Source: Microvelia longipes
Taxonomy: Eukaryota > Arthropoda > Insecta > Hemiptera > Veliidae
Assembly: GCA_018340805.1 (NCBI GenBank)
Contig: JACMZG010001911.1
Location: 48,927,702-48,991,701 of the forward strand
Reading direction: 5' to 3'
DNA length: 64,000 bases
Every line of letters begins with the position of its first letter. The stretch's first letter is position 1. Made by a program: the position numbers and the translations under genes. The notes beneath the pieces were generated by a model. That model did no database searches. It was given only the letters and a program-made list of their open reading frames with translations, and had not been told where the DNA came from. Positions 34,729 to 47,665 of this stretch are shown here, piece by piece.

Positions 34729-35283
34729 ATTATAACGCGGCCACTGTCGTCGAAGGCGTCGTGGAAGATTGGATGGAATGGTTCTGGAACGTAGGACTTG
34801 GACAAGAGGATTAGGATGAGAATATAATTTGGAATGAAAGGAATTGTATCGAGAGGAAACAATGTCTTTGACGAACGGAATTTTGAGGTCATTGTGGATG
34901 GTTAAGTCGGATACGAACCAGGGAGCTTGAACTATTTTGCAGAGGACCTTTGACTGAAGGACTTGAATGCGTTTAAGATTGGGAGGTTTCGTGGAACCCC
35001 ATATTTCAACACCGTATGACCTGATGGTTTTATTATGCTTTTGTAAACGAGTAGTTTGTTATCTAATGTGAGGTTAGACCTTTTATCGAGTAAACGTTGG
35101 AGGATTCCGACACGACGGTTCCCTTCTAAACGTTTTTTTAGTGTGATGCGCCGAAGTTAGTTCGCTGTCGAAGTGTAAACCGAGGTAACGTGCAGTGGTG
35201 GACATAAGAATTTGAGACTGATTGAGAAATAGGGGTAGACAAATGCCTCATCGAAGGGTGAATGTTAAGTTAATGCTTTTTGA
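34729..35283 (-). pseudogene. Jockey-clade reverse transcriptase C-terminal relic
   Basis: Read on the minus strand in two or three frames: LTFTLR, then ARYLGLHFDSELT, then RLLDKRSNLTLDNKLLVYKS, then YGVEIWGSTKPPNLKRIQVL, then KIVQAPWFVSDLTIHNDLKI, ending in an arginine-rich RRLRRQWP. This is the thumb and C-terminal order of Jockey-clade elements (YLGxxLD, LLYKxIIKP, YGxxxWG, QSKxLR, NAPWFV, LHxDL, K-rich end). Frame breaks lie near 35150 and 35030. A 5'-truncated, dead copy. Confidence 0.85.
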
Positions 35284-35369
35284 GCATTCACTTTAATTCT
35301 AGGAGAAATAGGTTGAAATTTGGATCTATTCAACTTAATTATAATTACTTATTAAACCGAAAGTAAAAC

Positions 35370-35600
35370 AAAGGCCGCTACGCGGAGTCGGCGCTGTTGT
35401 TTTGTATCAGTTCACCAAATTACTGTTTTATACAAGTGGTATACCGTCACTATATATAAGAAAATTACCGCGTGTATTTGTCAAATTTGTCTACATTATG
35501 TTGTACATGTCAATCATAGATAACATAACCTTAAATGGCAAGATTGTCAACTTCCCTCTTCTTCTACCTTTGACACTTTACTAGCGCTGGTCCCCCAAAC
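35370..35600 (+). repeat. Dispersed repeat family B, copy 4
   Basis: ggccgctacgcggagtcggc lead-in, then tacaagtggtataccgtcac, aaaattaccg and tacattatgttgtacatgtc in family order. Confidence 0.6.
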
Positions 35601-36416
35601 TAGCGGTGAAAATGGAAACACAAGTGATTCATTCCTGCCTTTTTAAAAAGGCATTCGAGCTGCATTGGGATATCCCCAAACGGCACAAAGTACCATAATT
35701 TCTCTTTTATTTTCTGTTCATAAAGTGTGTCAAAGGAAAAATGGCACATTATAGATTTAAGAAACTCGGCGATCAACTGTATTTAAAAATGTATTTTATG
35801 TAAAACAAATAGTAAGAGCATGTACTTATGGTCATTGAATTAAAGAAGCAAAATTAATTTGTATTTAAACGAAATTATCAAAAGTAAAAACTAAAAGAAA
35901 AATTTCCAATCAAACGTACTTAAAGAAACAAATGTCGACAAACAAATAAAAATTTTGTTCTCGAGATAACCTGTCACCCCGGAAATACACGAGTCTCACC
36001 GATTATAACCGCTAAGCTTACTATTTTCTCCGCTACCTACGAAGAAACAAATCGCTGAAGCTGAACCTCCTAATGTTAATCAAGGATCTTGGCTAAAGGG
36101 GATGACGAACTAAGGAACTTTTCTGACCTGACCCTATGGACATTGGATGAGCTAAAAAAATAGGAGTAAACTTACCATCCCTTAGCTATACAAAAAAGGC
36201 GCGAAACACAGGTTATGTAACAAGGACAAAACGAGTTTGCCCCTCGCCTTTTTTCTTTGCTTGCCGTGATTTTAGGAACGTTTAGTGCTTGTTTCGTCAA
36301 TTTAGATCAAATATATTTTACTTTTTACTATTTGTTTAAACTCTTTTCAATAAGCAAAACAAAAAACTATAGAGAGGTAAGTGTGCTTTTAAATTTAGGA
36401 CTTGTTGCTGTTATTA
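35601..36416. other. No gene seen; isolated splice-donor-like site
   Basis: A minus-strand ATG|GTAAGT at 36170-36178 looks like a donor but has no convincing upstream exon. Otherwise empty. Confidence 0.35.
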
Positions 36417-36425
36417 ATATATATA

Positions 36426-36491
<66 letters not shown>

Positions 36492-36557
36492 TATATATAT
36501 ATATATTATATATATATATATACTATATATATATATATATATTATTATATATATAAG
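36417..36557. repeat. (TA)n microsatellite
   Basis: About 140 bp of TA repeats with single-base interruptions. Confidence 0.95.
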
Positions 36558-38125
36558 TTTCACACCTAGCCTTTGCCATATATATCATAGATGGACATAA
36601 TTTTCTAACTCAGATGTGTTAAAATGCTTGTTTTTAAAAAGTGTTTCTAACAAACAACAAGGTAATTAAGAAAAATAACTTGGAGTTGCATTATCTGTTG
36701 CTAATGTCAACAGATATAATAAAACTATGAAGTTGGGGTAAATAATTTTTTATTCTCACTAAATAATTTTTTTTGTAGAAGACTTTTTTCATTCTTTTTT
36801 TTAAAAAAAACCTTTACTTTAGAAAAACTTTTATTATCTTTCCTGTAGACTTCTGTGCTCATTTTAAAACTTTTTTATTTCTGCATTCTTTCAAAGTTTT
36901 AATTCTATCAGAACAAAAAAAAAAAAACTTGGACATGATGTTAAAAGATCAGTTTCAGTTATAACTTACTTAAAAAAAATGATTAAAAAGTTATACTATA
37001 AAATTAAAGTTGGGGTTGGACATTCCAGAGTATACGGATTAAATTTAAATTGATGAAAATTGCTGAACCAGTTAAACTTAAAAACTTTTATAATAAAAAG
37101 AAAAAGGCAAAAATCAGAAAGATATACTTGGTGAAGATTAAGCATGATTATCCTTGAATAATTCAGTAAGAAGACTTTCTACCTGTGGAATACACAGGTA
37201 GCACACTCCAATCACAACCAGCGTAATAACTAAACGACTTCAAATTTATAATCAACTTGAAAAAACTAATCTTCAAGAATATTGAAAATAGTTTTTGAAA
37301 TAAGTACACTATACACGATCAATTCACAAGACAGGATCATAAGCATGCATCACATCATCATCAGGAGGGTATCAATGGATCACAACATTTTACACTTGAT
37401 ATCAGATCATCTTCAATATTTATCCACGCAAATATATACGGTTCAAAGGGCAACACATTGAACAATATTACCTTTTAGGAGTAATTCTATTGAAAGCTAC
37501 AATGGGATGGTCTGATTAACCTTTAGTTTATATCAAGTCAAATACTAATAATTTATCAGTAAATGGCCTCTATAAGGAAAGGTTGTTGATATAACTTAAA
37601 GACAATATATCGTTCCAAACAAAAGTTGAAGTACTGGTCATATTTTACCTGCCTCTCTTTGAATACAAGATATAAAAGCTTGAAGTATAGAAAATGTTAT
37701 CAGTTCGAGTGAGTGAAAGATAATTTAGAGAGAGAGGGTAGGTGATATTTCGGTGGGTCGTATCTTAAAAATGAAGCTGTCCAAAGAAAAAATAGCCAAC
37801 TACTACAACTTTCATTTGAAACTTAATTCAGAATCTTTAAAAAGAAAATAGTAATAATAATAATTTAAAACTTTTGCTGAGTCAGTATATTGACTAGCCC
37901 CCGAAGTAGCATAGATAACAAAACTCTTCAAAATTGCAATTAAATGAAAATTTGCAAAAATATATTTTCATTAGTAAAGGAGGTTAGAGGTGGGTTTTGG
38001 GCTAAAGAAAATATTCTCAAGAATATGGTGGAGAAAAAATGTTTTGAAGTAAAAAATGAGCTCTGTTTAAAATAAAATATTAGAACGAAGCCCACACGCC
38101 GGGGATGTCCTTAGAAATGCTCGCT
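36558..38125. other. No gene seen
   Basis: AT-rich sequence of 1.6 kb without supported features. Confidence 0.4.
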
Positions 38126-38127
38126 CC

Positions 38128-38216
38128 TGATAGGGTACTCTACAGTGTACCTGATAGGGTATCCTACAGTGTACCTAATAGGGTACCCTACAGTGTACCT
38201 GATAGGGTACCCTACA
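38128..38216. repeat. 24-bp palindrome-bearing minisatellite, four copies
   Basis: The unit is gatagggtaccctacagtgt plus acct. Each unit contains AGGGTACCCT, a perfect palindrome in the later copies and mutated in the first two. Confidence 0.9.
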
Positions 38217-38589
38217 GTAAGTACCTTCATTTGAAATTAGATTTTCTTTCTTCACAAAATCTATAAAGTTTATAGTTAAAAATTGCAAATCTCCAAAGCT
38301 TATTGCTAAAATAATTTAAAGGACATTATTTGGAATATTCTGTTTATAGTCTTTGCACATCTTTATTTTCATCCACCCTTCTTGTTGTAGCTATTTCTCT
38401 CTCAAATCTGTCCTTGCGAATCTACTTTACAAATTTAAATTGCAAATAAGACTTTTTCCCTAAGTTATATTTGTCATTTCCAGAGATTTGTTTCCAAGAA
38501 AATCTTAAAGTTGTCTGCATTTAATTCTGTTAAAAAAATTGAGTATTTGTCTGGCTTCTCAGAAAATATTTAGAGAATTTATTCTCTTT
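38217..38589. other. No gene seen
   Basis: AT-rich, no features. Confidence 0.4.
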
Positions 38590-38695
38590 TAGGGAATTTC
38601 CTTTTAAAAAATTCGCTTATGGAATAGGCGTCAAGGCGGGAGTCAAACATTGGACCATGACAAAAATCCATTCAAAGGTCCCTGATCACGAACAA

Positions 38696-38772
<77 letters not shown>

Positions 38773-38892
38773 ATTATATATTATAATATATATATTATAT
38801 ATAATATTATATATTTATAATATTATATAATATATAATATAATATATATATTATTATATATATAAATTAATATATATTATATATATATAATA

Positions 38893-38940
<48 letters not shown>

Positions 38941-39866
38941 ACAAGTATTCATGTACCCAGTTTGCTAAGTAAGCTAAATTTTTAAAAATCTGCCAAAGGT
39001 TATAATTTGACTCCCTAAAAAAGATCCTTATTTATGTTTTTAGTGCACTGATTCAAATAAAACCAGTCCGAAGTCGATACGACCACTTAAAGTGGCCAAA
39101 AAACGAATAAACCATAATAAATAACCGGAAACTCACATTACGGTCATTTCTAATGTTTTTGGGGGTGCTGAAGCACATAAAATAGGTCCGAGAGTCGATA
39201 AAATTACTTACAGTGATCAAAAAGTCTAAAAAACTATGATCACTTACCGGAAAACCTAAAATACGGCCGGTAAACAACATATTTCAAGTAGCGTGTCGTA
39301 TTTGATGTTCTTTGAGCCTGTGAGTTTGATGAAATGGTCAGGAGTCGACACTAATACTCAAAGCCAGGGTATCTGGGTTCGAATCCTGGTAAAAACAATA
39401 CTTTTTTTACATCTTTTACATTATAAACGTTTTCAACTTCAATATATTTCTACCAGGGTGGTCCGCATGTCGGGTAAATTCCTTTAGAATGCGGAATTGA
39501 GTAACTCTAGGTTTAAAGCATGAAGTTAGAAATGGATTGTTAAGCACGGAAAAACTCATTTTAAAGGAAATTCGCCAGGCATGCGGACCATCGCGATAGA
39601 TATTATTTTACTCTATTATAGTAATAAGTATAATTTGATGCAATTACACTATAACTCATAATAGGCAAGGCGCAAAGCTCTACGCTTATTTCAATTTATC
39701 ATTCAATATATGCAACATGAAATAATATTTATTCAGGATTCGAACCAAGTTACCCTAGTTTTGAGTGCTAGTCATGACTCTGCCATTTTTATTTAACTCA
39801 CACGCCCAAAAAACATCGAAATATGTAGTTTACCGGCCGTTTTTAGGTTTTCCGGTAATACCTTAT
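38590..39866. mobile_element. Composite foldback-type element, copy 2
   Basis: Same order as 4858-7136: a gaatttccttttaaaaaattcgc lead, (TA)n (38696-38938), three diverged blocks with CAGTCCGAAGTCGATACGAC (39064, 39187, 39337), a T arm with GGTTCGAATCC (near 39380) and T-run, then ggtggtccgcatgtcgggta. From about 39545 the order reverses: ggaaattcgccaggcatgcg, reversed GGATTCGAACC (near 39738), and reversed gtttaccggccg to 39866. The inverted centre is near 39520. Arms are about 260-320 bp and more diverged than in copy 1. No transposase. Confidence 0.65.
38696..38938. repeat. (TA)n microsatellite of foldback copy 2
   Basis: About 240 bp of interrupted TA repeats at the same internal position as in copy 1. 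Confidence 0.95.
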
Positions 39867-41350
39867 TAACAGAATGTATTAATTATTATTCATGGTCAAA
39901 TTTTGAGGTAAATAAAAGAAAATTTTCATCACAGATTTAGAAAGGCTATTTTATTTTTTAGTTGGGCAAGACCTTCACTTAGCATTCTTTAAAGTGTTTC
40001 GAACTAAAACTAGTAACTGTAGCATAGAAAACTTTCTTAAGGAGTTTATTTTAACTTTCTGTAAGCGTTTAAAACTTTCTAGTAAATTCTTTCTAAAACT
40101 CTGACCATCTAGTGGTTAAAACTTCAAAAGTAGTGTGAGTTTACAACAGGTATGAGGTTTTTTCCAGAATCAAGGATTACTTCTGTCTTTGCTAAAACCC
40201 CTTAATTCCATGAATACCGCTGGTTACAAAGTTTAACTAGATTTCCTTTATCCGCATACTATCCTTTTTTATATCAATAATAACTTTTTAATCCGATTTT
40301 CAAGTTTTTCATCTTTCTTTTGCTGCATAAATGAATTTCCTGAAGTTACAACTGAATAATGTTACTTTATCATGAACAAGTTTTTTTTTTATTTATACAG
40401 TAAGTTGAAATTTAAGCGAAAACATCAGGTACAAGGTAACTCGGTATTTTTCCTCGCAATCTTGTATTCGCACCGCTTCTCTTCAGAATGCCAAGTTCAA
40501 AACTTAAGGTAGTATTATTATACTCGTCCTAACAATGATAAAGTAAACTTATTTGTAAAGTGTTAAAATTAAAACTCCTGTTTCGCTACGCTCGACATCA
40601 GGATACCGAAATAACTCAATGTTTAAGGCGTTACAACTTCAGGTTACTTAAAGATTAGAAAATTGTTATCTAAGTTTTAATTTTTTACCGTGAACAAAAA
40701 GAGAATTATGGGTGACATAAACACAGAGACGGCATTGCAAAAACTATTCACACTGTCATAAAACGGATGAATATCAGTATTTAGGGTGAACATTTCCCCA
40801 TATACCTACGATAGTAAGTGTGGCAAAGTAAAAAAAACTTAAACAAAGATCAAACGTAACGTAACGTATTTTAAATGTTTAAACTTTTTCTATTTTGTAA
40901 AACCTTGTCTAATAATTTCTATCTGACGGCGTAACAGAAAAGTCAATACAAGAAAATGAAGACGATTTTAATGAATTTGTATCAACATCTTAAGTGAAGA
41001 GAAAAGAAGAGAAAGATTTTTAAAAAGCATTTCTAGAGCTCCTTTTAATTTTCACATTTTCTATTTCAAACTTAAGAAAAGCTAATTGCAAAGCAATGTT
41101 TTTCTTTTAACTAAGAAGTTAATATTGGTTTTAAAAGAATATGTAACAAAAAGTAAAAGCAAATACTAATTTCTTATACAGAAAATTAAATGGGTACTTT
41201 TCAAAAAATTTAGCATAGAGTCTGAAGATTGTTCTTTAAAACTTAAAGGTTAAATTTCAAAGCTCTTCAGGTAAGATGAAGGTAAAATAAACTTGAAGAG
41301 AACTACCTCCGTTGCTAAGCAAGATTTTAAGACGGAGGTTCTACACTTTA
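39867..41350. other. No gene seen
   Basis: AT-rich DNA. A GC-richer word ctgtttcgctacgctcgaca near 40580 resembles the family A core, so debris of that family is probable. Confidence 0.4.
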
Positions 41351-42065
41351 CATTTTCTCATTTATACCTCAGGTATAAAGAAAAGTATTGTGTGCACTCA
41401 ACAACCAAAACCCGCATATCAACTAAATCATATGTTGCTAATGTTAACATCTCCTGAGTGATTTTTATAAAGTTGTCTATCTGTATGTGTGTGTCTTTGT
41501 GTGCCTGTTATCATCGTAGCTCCTAGAGTTTATTTATGTTAGAGAGTTGAACCTTTGTACAAAAAACAATCTACTGGAGTAGTTGTGCTATTCGGAAAAA
41601 AATAACGTCATTAACCCGCAATAATGATTCAGTCAAAATTTAAAAAAATCATAAAACGCGAAAAAATCATGCGATTGGATTGAGATTTGGAATTTTACTA
41701 GTCATTCGATAAGTATTTATATTCATATCTTGGTCTTATAAGTGTTAATTTTTATAAAATGTTAGTAACCGAAATAATGACTTCGCCAAAATTTTTAAAA
41801 TTCATAAAACGAAAAAAAAATGTTTTGATCGATTTAAAATTTAGCACACATTTAGTCATACGTAAAACTAATATATGTGCTAAGTTTCATCTTATTATCA
41901 GTATTGGTTCAATTTTTATGAAATAACTTGAATACGTTTTTTACAAAATAGTAAAAAATTGGAAAAGCATCTACTAAAGTTGAAATTTTGGTGTCATGCC
42001 AGTTTCTTTTTTTCAAACTCAATAATTTTCCGACATACCTGTGGTATAAATGTGAAAAAGTAATA
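41351..42065. repeat. Dispersed repeat family A, copy with inverted ends
   Basis: Starts with catttatacctcaggtataa / agaaaagtattgtgtg and ends (about 42025-42060) with atacctgtggtataaatgtg in opposite orientation. Both ends are therefore the same family A terminus, facing inward. Inside: tgtgtgtctttgtgtgcctg, a tgttagagagttgaacc block, cgtcattaacccgcaataat and gcgattggattgagattt. Confidence 0.65.
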
Positions 42066-42659
42066 AACGAGATTATCTTACGGAATGAGAACCTTATCAT
42101 ACAAGTATCGTTACTCTAATCCAGACCATGTTATTGTCCTTAAGTTTTATTACAGTAAAATTAATTAAGTTTAATTTATAAAGTTGTTCTAAAAATGGTT
42201 ATAACATTTATTTTAAATACGTTTGAATATATTTTCTATTTTAAACAATTTCTACTTGTTGTTGTTGAAAGTTTTACGACTGGTTTATTGGAATCGTTAA
42301 ATCATTTTATGTCGTATTCAAAAATAATTGACACTGGTGTTATAACAAGCCTGAGTTAGATAAGGTTAGATACTGAACCTTTAGACCGTGTAAAAGAAGA
42401 GACTCGGTTGTGAACGATTAGCGTGGGTGTTTAGAAATGCTGTGTTTGGTTCTTGAAGACGCCTCCTATAGTGATGTGCGGAACTTAGGCTTCGAGGTCA
42501 GAGTTATGGGAATAGGTTTGCGCACATTAACTACAGGATTATTACCGGTGTCATTCGCTTTTAGTGGATTTAGAAGACTAAAGGGCTAAAGAAGCTTAAC
42601 CCTCACTCCAAAAAATACCCTTCCCCCCACAATTAAATTATAGAATTATTTTTTCAACA

Positions 42660-42910
42660 CTCTCCAAAACGGCTCCAGTCAGTATATCTGTATGTGTGAG
42701 TCTGTTATTATTAAAGCTCCAATGTATGTTTATGCCAGTAAGTGAAACCTTAGTACAAAATATATTTATAAGGCTAATTGCTCTTTAGAATATACTCCTT
42801 TATGACATCATAGACCGTCGTTAATGACGAAAATTCATTAAGCGCAGAAATATGTTTGCATTAGTTCAATTTATATCGAATGTAAATACACGCTTTTAAA
42901 AAAAAAAATG
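42660..42910 (+). repeat. Dispersed repeat family A, forward partial copy
   Basis: tatgtgtgagtctgttatta, a aagtgaaaccttagtac block, tatgacatcatagaccgtcg and attcattaagcgc in family order; diverged. Confidence 0.5.
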
Positions 42911-44434
42911 CTGAAGTCAGAAAGATAAACAATTGAGTTGAAATTGACATAAATGTATTTTCTAATTCAAAAGGCTCAGACAGTCTCCTTGTAAGATCTT
43001 CATTATAATCATATCATATCACCATTCACTACAAGATAATAATATTATATTTTAGAGGCTTAATATTTATAATACTATATCAATATAAATCAGCTTTTAG
43101 CTGTGGTTCTTCCCAAAAGGATTTTTTAGATAAAAGAATAAAAAGTCTCTCAATAGTTAAATTCGTTTATTTACAATAAAGTAGAGCGCTTCCGTCAGTC
43201 AGTGCCTATTAAACCTATTATCAGTACGTATCAAACAAATAAGACAAAAAAAAGTAAAAAAACTCCATAAATACTAAATAAACAAAAGAAAACAGAAAAA
43301 GCCTGCTTAAAACTTCATCTTGATTTTGTTTTGTATTTTGAACTTCTCTTTTCTATCCTTTATTCTCTACTCAACGGTATTTTTTGTTCACTACATTTCT
43401 GTACATACTGTTTTTTTTCGTATTTTTTTTATTTACGGTTTTTGACGTTTTATTGTCTTTTTGTTTAACATGCCCTAATGATGACATCTTGTTAGTTTGA
43501 AAGCGCTCTGTTATTTCGTAAATAAACACCTTTAACTGTGGAGAGACTTCTTTCGTTCTATTACGATGGACTCCATTTACTATTTCGATGGACAATTTAT
43601 AATCACATCAGTCTACATGCCTTGGCCTCAGAAACCGGAAAAAGTAATCTAGACTCATCTCACTGGCACTGATGATGACCGTTCAGGTTGAAATCTGGCT
43701 TTGTTTTATAATAATAAATCATCTGTGGAAAGACAAACTTTATTTATTTATAAGCTTATTCCACATCTCAGTATTTATCGGATATTAACATCTTATACTT
43801 TCGTTGTGATTTGTGATGTAAAACATTGAAATACTCTTATAAAATTAAGTAAATCAAATATGTTGAAAAAATCAAATAAATTACTTCTATAAGTGAAGTA
43901 GTTGAAAGTAAAAGAGGCATTACATGATACTAGAAACACTGCGCATAAAGGTATCTCTTTGTGTTGCCTCTATAAGGTTTTTTCTACATAGACACGATTC
44001 TTAACAAAGTCAACTATACATATCAAAAGATAAATCATAACCCCAATTAAGAAACCATTAATAAAATATGTGTTATGAATACTTTACGCAAATTCAAGTA
44101 CAGAATTGAATACTTTTCGGGGAGAAATTTTATTAAACTAAATTTATTGTAGGACGTATTTTATCAAAACTACCTATGGTTATAAGCATTGCATCGGTGT
44201 ATTCAAAGACTCAATCCTACTGAATTATTTAAGGGAAAACAGGAGCTGATGGAAATATTTCATGGAATAGAAAAGAAGGAACCTTTGAAATAGTGACTGA
44301 AAGGAAAATGTAAAGAAATAAACTAAATTTTCATTTCCTAAAGAACGCAAAGTAAATTGTGAATAGAAAAAAAATCTGTTTCCTATTTTATTTTTTAAAA
44401 ATATATTGTAAGAACTTGTTTATTAAAAATTTGG
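42911..44434. other. No gene seen
   Basis: AT-rich. The minus frame at 43371-43595 is lysine/asparagine-rich with no family match. A short gatgatgaccgttcaggttg block near 43672 resembles repeat ends seen elsewhere. Confidence 0.4.
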
Positions 44435-44735
44435 TTACGAGGTACCTCGAAACTTTTCCTCACTCCATAGGATTCGCTACGCTCATCCACCCTACTATGG
44501 ATTCACTTCGCTCGTCCTCAGCATATAAAATTCGATAAATTTATACTGCAAACTTGGCACGTATCTACCAATTTATGACTACATGTGTGGTAAATCTTAA
44601 ACAGATCGACATATTTGTTCTCTTCGTTTAATGAATTTTTCAAAATCTTATGAGTCATTATTATGGGTTAATGACGTCATAAACAAAATTATTTTCCGAA
44701 TAGCACAACTAGACCTAAAAAATATGTTGCGTTAG
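44435..44735 (-). repeat. Dispersed repeat family A, reverse copy
   Basis: ggttacgaggtacctcgaaa, then CACTTCGCTCGTCCTCAGCA, then gtcattattatgggttaatg and atagcacaactagacct. Same order as 49258-50020. Confidence 0.7.
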
Positions 44736-44744
44736 GAAAAGTAA

Positions 44745-44995
44745 ACAGTACACAATACAATGCTATACTATTTTAGTATGACAATTCTACACTAGTTTGG
44801 TGTATTGTGATAACACTACACTATTTTAGTGTAGCGAGACAGAAGACACACAATATAACACTATACTATTGTAGTATGACAATACTACACTATTTTGGTG
44901 TATTGTGACAACACTACACTATTTTGTAGTGTTGTACAACAATACACAATACAACATTATACTATTGTATTGTAACAATTCTACACTATTTTTAG
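44745..44995. repeat. Tandem repeat of short palindromes, period about 95-100 bp
   Basis: Two and a half units, each with TATACTATTTTAGTATGACA-like and CTACACTATTTTGGTGTATTG words. ACACTACACTATTTTAGTGT folds on itself. Simple non-coding repeat. Confidence 0.8.
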
Positions 44996-47440
44996 TGCAA
45001 AAAAAAGCTGTAATAAATATTAGAAACCAAATTATTAGCAGCAATATTTATATGAATATATTAAGGAAAACTAGGTAGCACGTCCAAAGTTAGACTCATC
45101 TGTGGCTAAAATATGTCTTAGATTAAGAAAAAATACGACCCATGCTTTAATTTAAAAATAAAATCAAAATAATTTTATTTAAATTATTTAATTGATATCT
45201 TTTCGCCTATAGGCCAAAGACCTCTTGTATAGAATAGAAACAATAACCTTTAAAATATAAGAATCAGAAGTTTTAGAAATTAATTTCCTATAAGAGGTTT
45301 TATGTTTCTTGTAACATTTTATACTTTATCTTGGGAGTTGTATTTCTCGAGAAAAATAATATTAGGAAGTTTAAAAAAAAAACACCAGATCAGTTTTAAA
45401 TTTATTACTTAAAATTTTAAAGGTAAAAAAAACAAAAGAAACACAGGAAAAGCCTGATGGGGGGGGGTAGGTTTTTTTTACTTAAAGGTTTATTTATATT
45501 TTAAAGATATACAACATTGCTACATGTTACACGTTTCTTTCTGATTCACCAAAGGAAATGCGCTGAAACCTATAAACACAAACTGAGCTTTAAATGAGTT
45601 CGAATAATGCAGAGCAGTGTTAATTTTGGAATAATAACCTTGACTTTGTACACCTGTGAAATGCGTATGCGCATTTCCTTTGAAAACCCAGGGAAAATTA
45701 GGTAACAAGTAGCACTGCTCAGGATATAAAGGATAAACCGTCAACTTAAGCAAAAAAGGGGTTGTGGAGTTAAAAAGAACCGATTTCAATGCATTCATAA
45801 ACCAGTTTAGAAGAGCATTTTCAAGCAGTCAAAGCTTTAATGACAGGTTAGCTATTAGAAAGGAAATAAATCTGTGACCCTTCGTGGATTTTTTGAGTCA
45901 AGACTGAGAACAGGCTAAAATAGCAAATACCCATAACACCTTTACTCTCGTTTTAATATATTGCTCAGAAGAAAGGAAAAAAGCAGAAAACAGAATAAGC
46001 TAACATTTTAACACAAATAGATAATAAAGACAAAATCCCCATAGTCATTCATCTCTGTAACTAATCTCTAGAGCATTAATTAATGACATGATTTAGCTCT
46101 CTTAAAACATCATTTCTAGATACAACTCCATAGAAATAGTATTTATCTCAATACTATTTCAAGTTTGTTCTAAAGTAAACATTACTTCACAAGTTCTAAG
46201 CAAACACAAGGATATTCTAAATAAACTTGTATAATGACGTCATAATGTAATTGATTGAGTAAGGTGTTAGGTTGATATTTCACTGCTTTAGAATAAACTA
46301 ATAGGGTAATATACTAATTAAATGAAGAATTAAGACGTATTACTGTCAAATAGATTAAGTCTTTAGGTTGTTTAAGAACACTGTATTACAACATAAAACA
46401 CTATTTTGATTTTATAATTGAATTTGAATTTGATACATAATTAATTCGTTTGAATCTTTATTTAAGACTAATTTTATTTGACATAATTTACAGTAATGGC
46501 ATTTATATGACAAGATGATAAAAAATTATGCTAGTTCTATAAGCTTGAAAAATCATAAACAATAATTTTTATCGCTAAGCAACAGCCACAGCTTAAGCAC
46601 AAAAACAATAAGATATGCTTTATAATAGCTCACTTAAATTATATAAAGATAAAATAATCGGAAAGCTAATTTAAGCCATCAAATAATTCGATAGCGACGA
46701 ACTTTCACATTGAAACCATTAATTAAGTTTTACATTGTTGGAATATACTAGTCAACTTAAATCTATTTTTTTCCCGAATAAAACGCTTCAATATCTTGGT
46801 CCTTAGCGGTGATGGTAATCACCGGAATGATGGTAATTACTCCGGGCATAGCCGAGTTCTGTCTCGTAATTCTTTTTTAATTCCTAACCCTTATGACCAT
46901 AAAGCTATGAGGGGTTTGGCTATTATGGATCTGAAAATTTCCAAATATTTTTATTTAGCATGGTCTAGTTCCATCACGAGATTTGACCAATTTGTATTTG
47001 CGAATTTCCTAACCTAATATTCGTTTATGAGATCTTGTAATATTTATTATATATTTTACTATGCAACACCTCCTAGTAAAATTATTAAATCAGATATTGC
47101 CCTAAATGATCGTAATGTTTATCAGATATTGATGGTTGAATTTGCCGAGTAAAATAAAACTAGGTATATGACTCGATCGTTGCACTGGCCAACACTTCCA
47201 CAAATTAAAGAACCCTTTCTCTAAATGGAGCTGCGTAACTTATTATGGTTTCAACTGCAATACCTCCTTATAGCAGTAGTAGTATGGCAGTGGGGCACGG
47301 GTTGGTTTTAACTCAAGCTGTTGTAACTTATAATAAAGTCACTGCTCCTGTGTATTAGACGGATAATGCAAGAACTAAAAATCATAAGGTAGAATACTAA
47401 CTTCAATCAAAGGAAGTTAGAAAAAAGAACCTAACAACGA
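44996..47440. other. No gene seen
   Basis: AT-rich sequence of 2.4 kb. Near 45548 and 45670 the words CAAAGGAAATGCGCTGAAAC and GCGCATTTCCTTTGAAAACC face each other, a small remnant of the foldback-arm end. The frames at 45520-45798 (minus) and 46796-47017 (plus) show no motif or splice support. Confidence 0.45.
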
Positions 47441-47444
47441 GGCC

Positions 47445-47471
47445 TACTTGATAGGTGTCACCTATCAAGTA
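47445..47471. repeat. Perfect 27-bp palindrome
   Basis: TACTTGATAGGTG (47445-47457) and CACCTATCAAGTA (47459-47471) pair fully around one base. Confidence 0.9.
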
Positions 47472-47494
47472 AGGATCAGTCACCTATCCCTAAA

Positions 47495-47665
47495 ATTAAA
47501 AAGGTTGTATTTACCGCAAGTTGAAGAAGCAGTTGAAGAATCATTTATCGTTGATACTTGCTGTTGGATATTAATATCCCTGGACCGGTTTCGGCATAAC
47601 ACTATCATCAGCAGGCGGAGCAACACTCGAGCTCTCAACTAATAAAGTTATATCAGTGAATAACT
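47495..47665 (-). repeat. Dispersed repeat family D, reverse copy
   Basis: aaggttgtatttaccgcaag, CTGGACCGGTTTCGGCATAA, catcagcaggcgga and gagctctcaacta. The same words recur at 50043-50160 and twice, inverted, at 50795-51125. Confidence 0.7.

Noticed and set aside
36170..36260. Minus-strand ATG|GTAAGT as a possible first exon
   Set aside because: No acceptor or convincing leader, and the product would be a lone Met before GLPTDKKK without a signal peptide.
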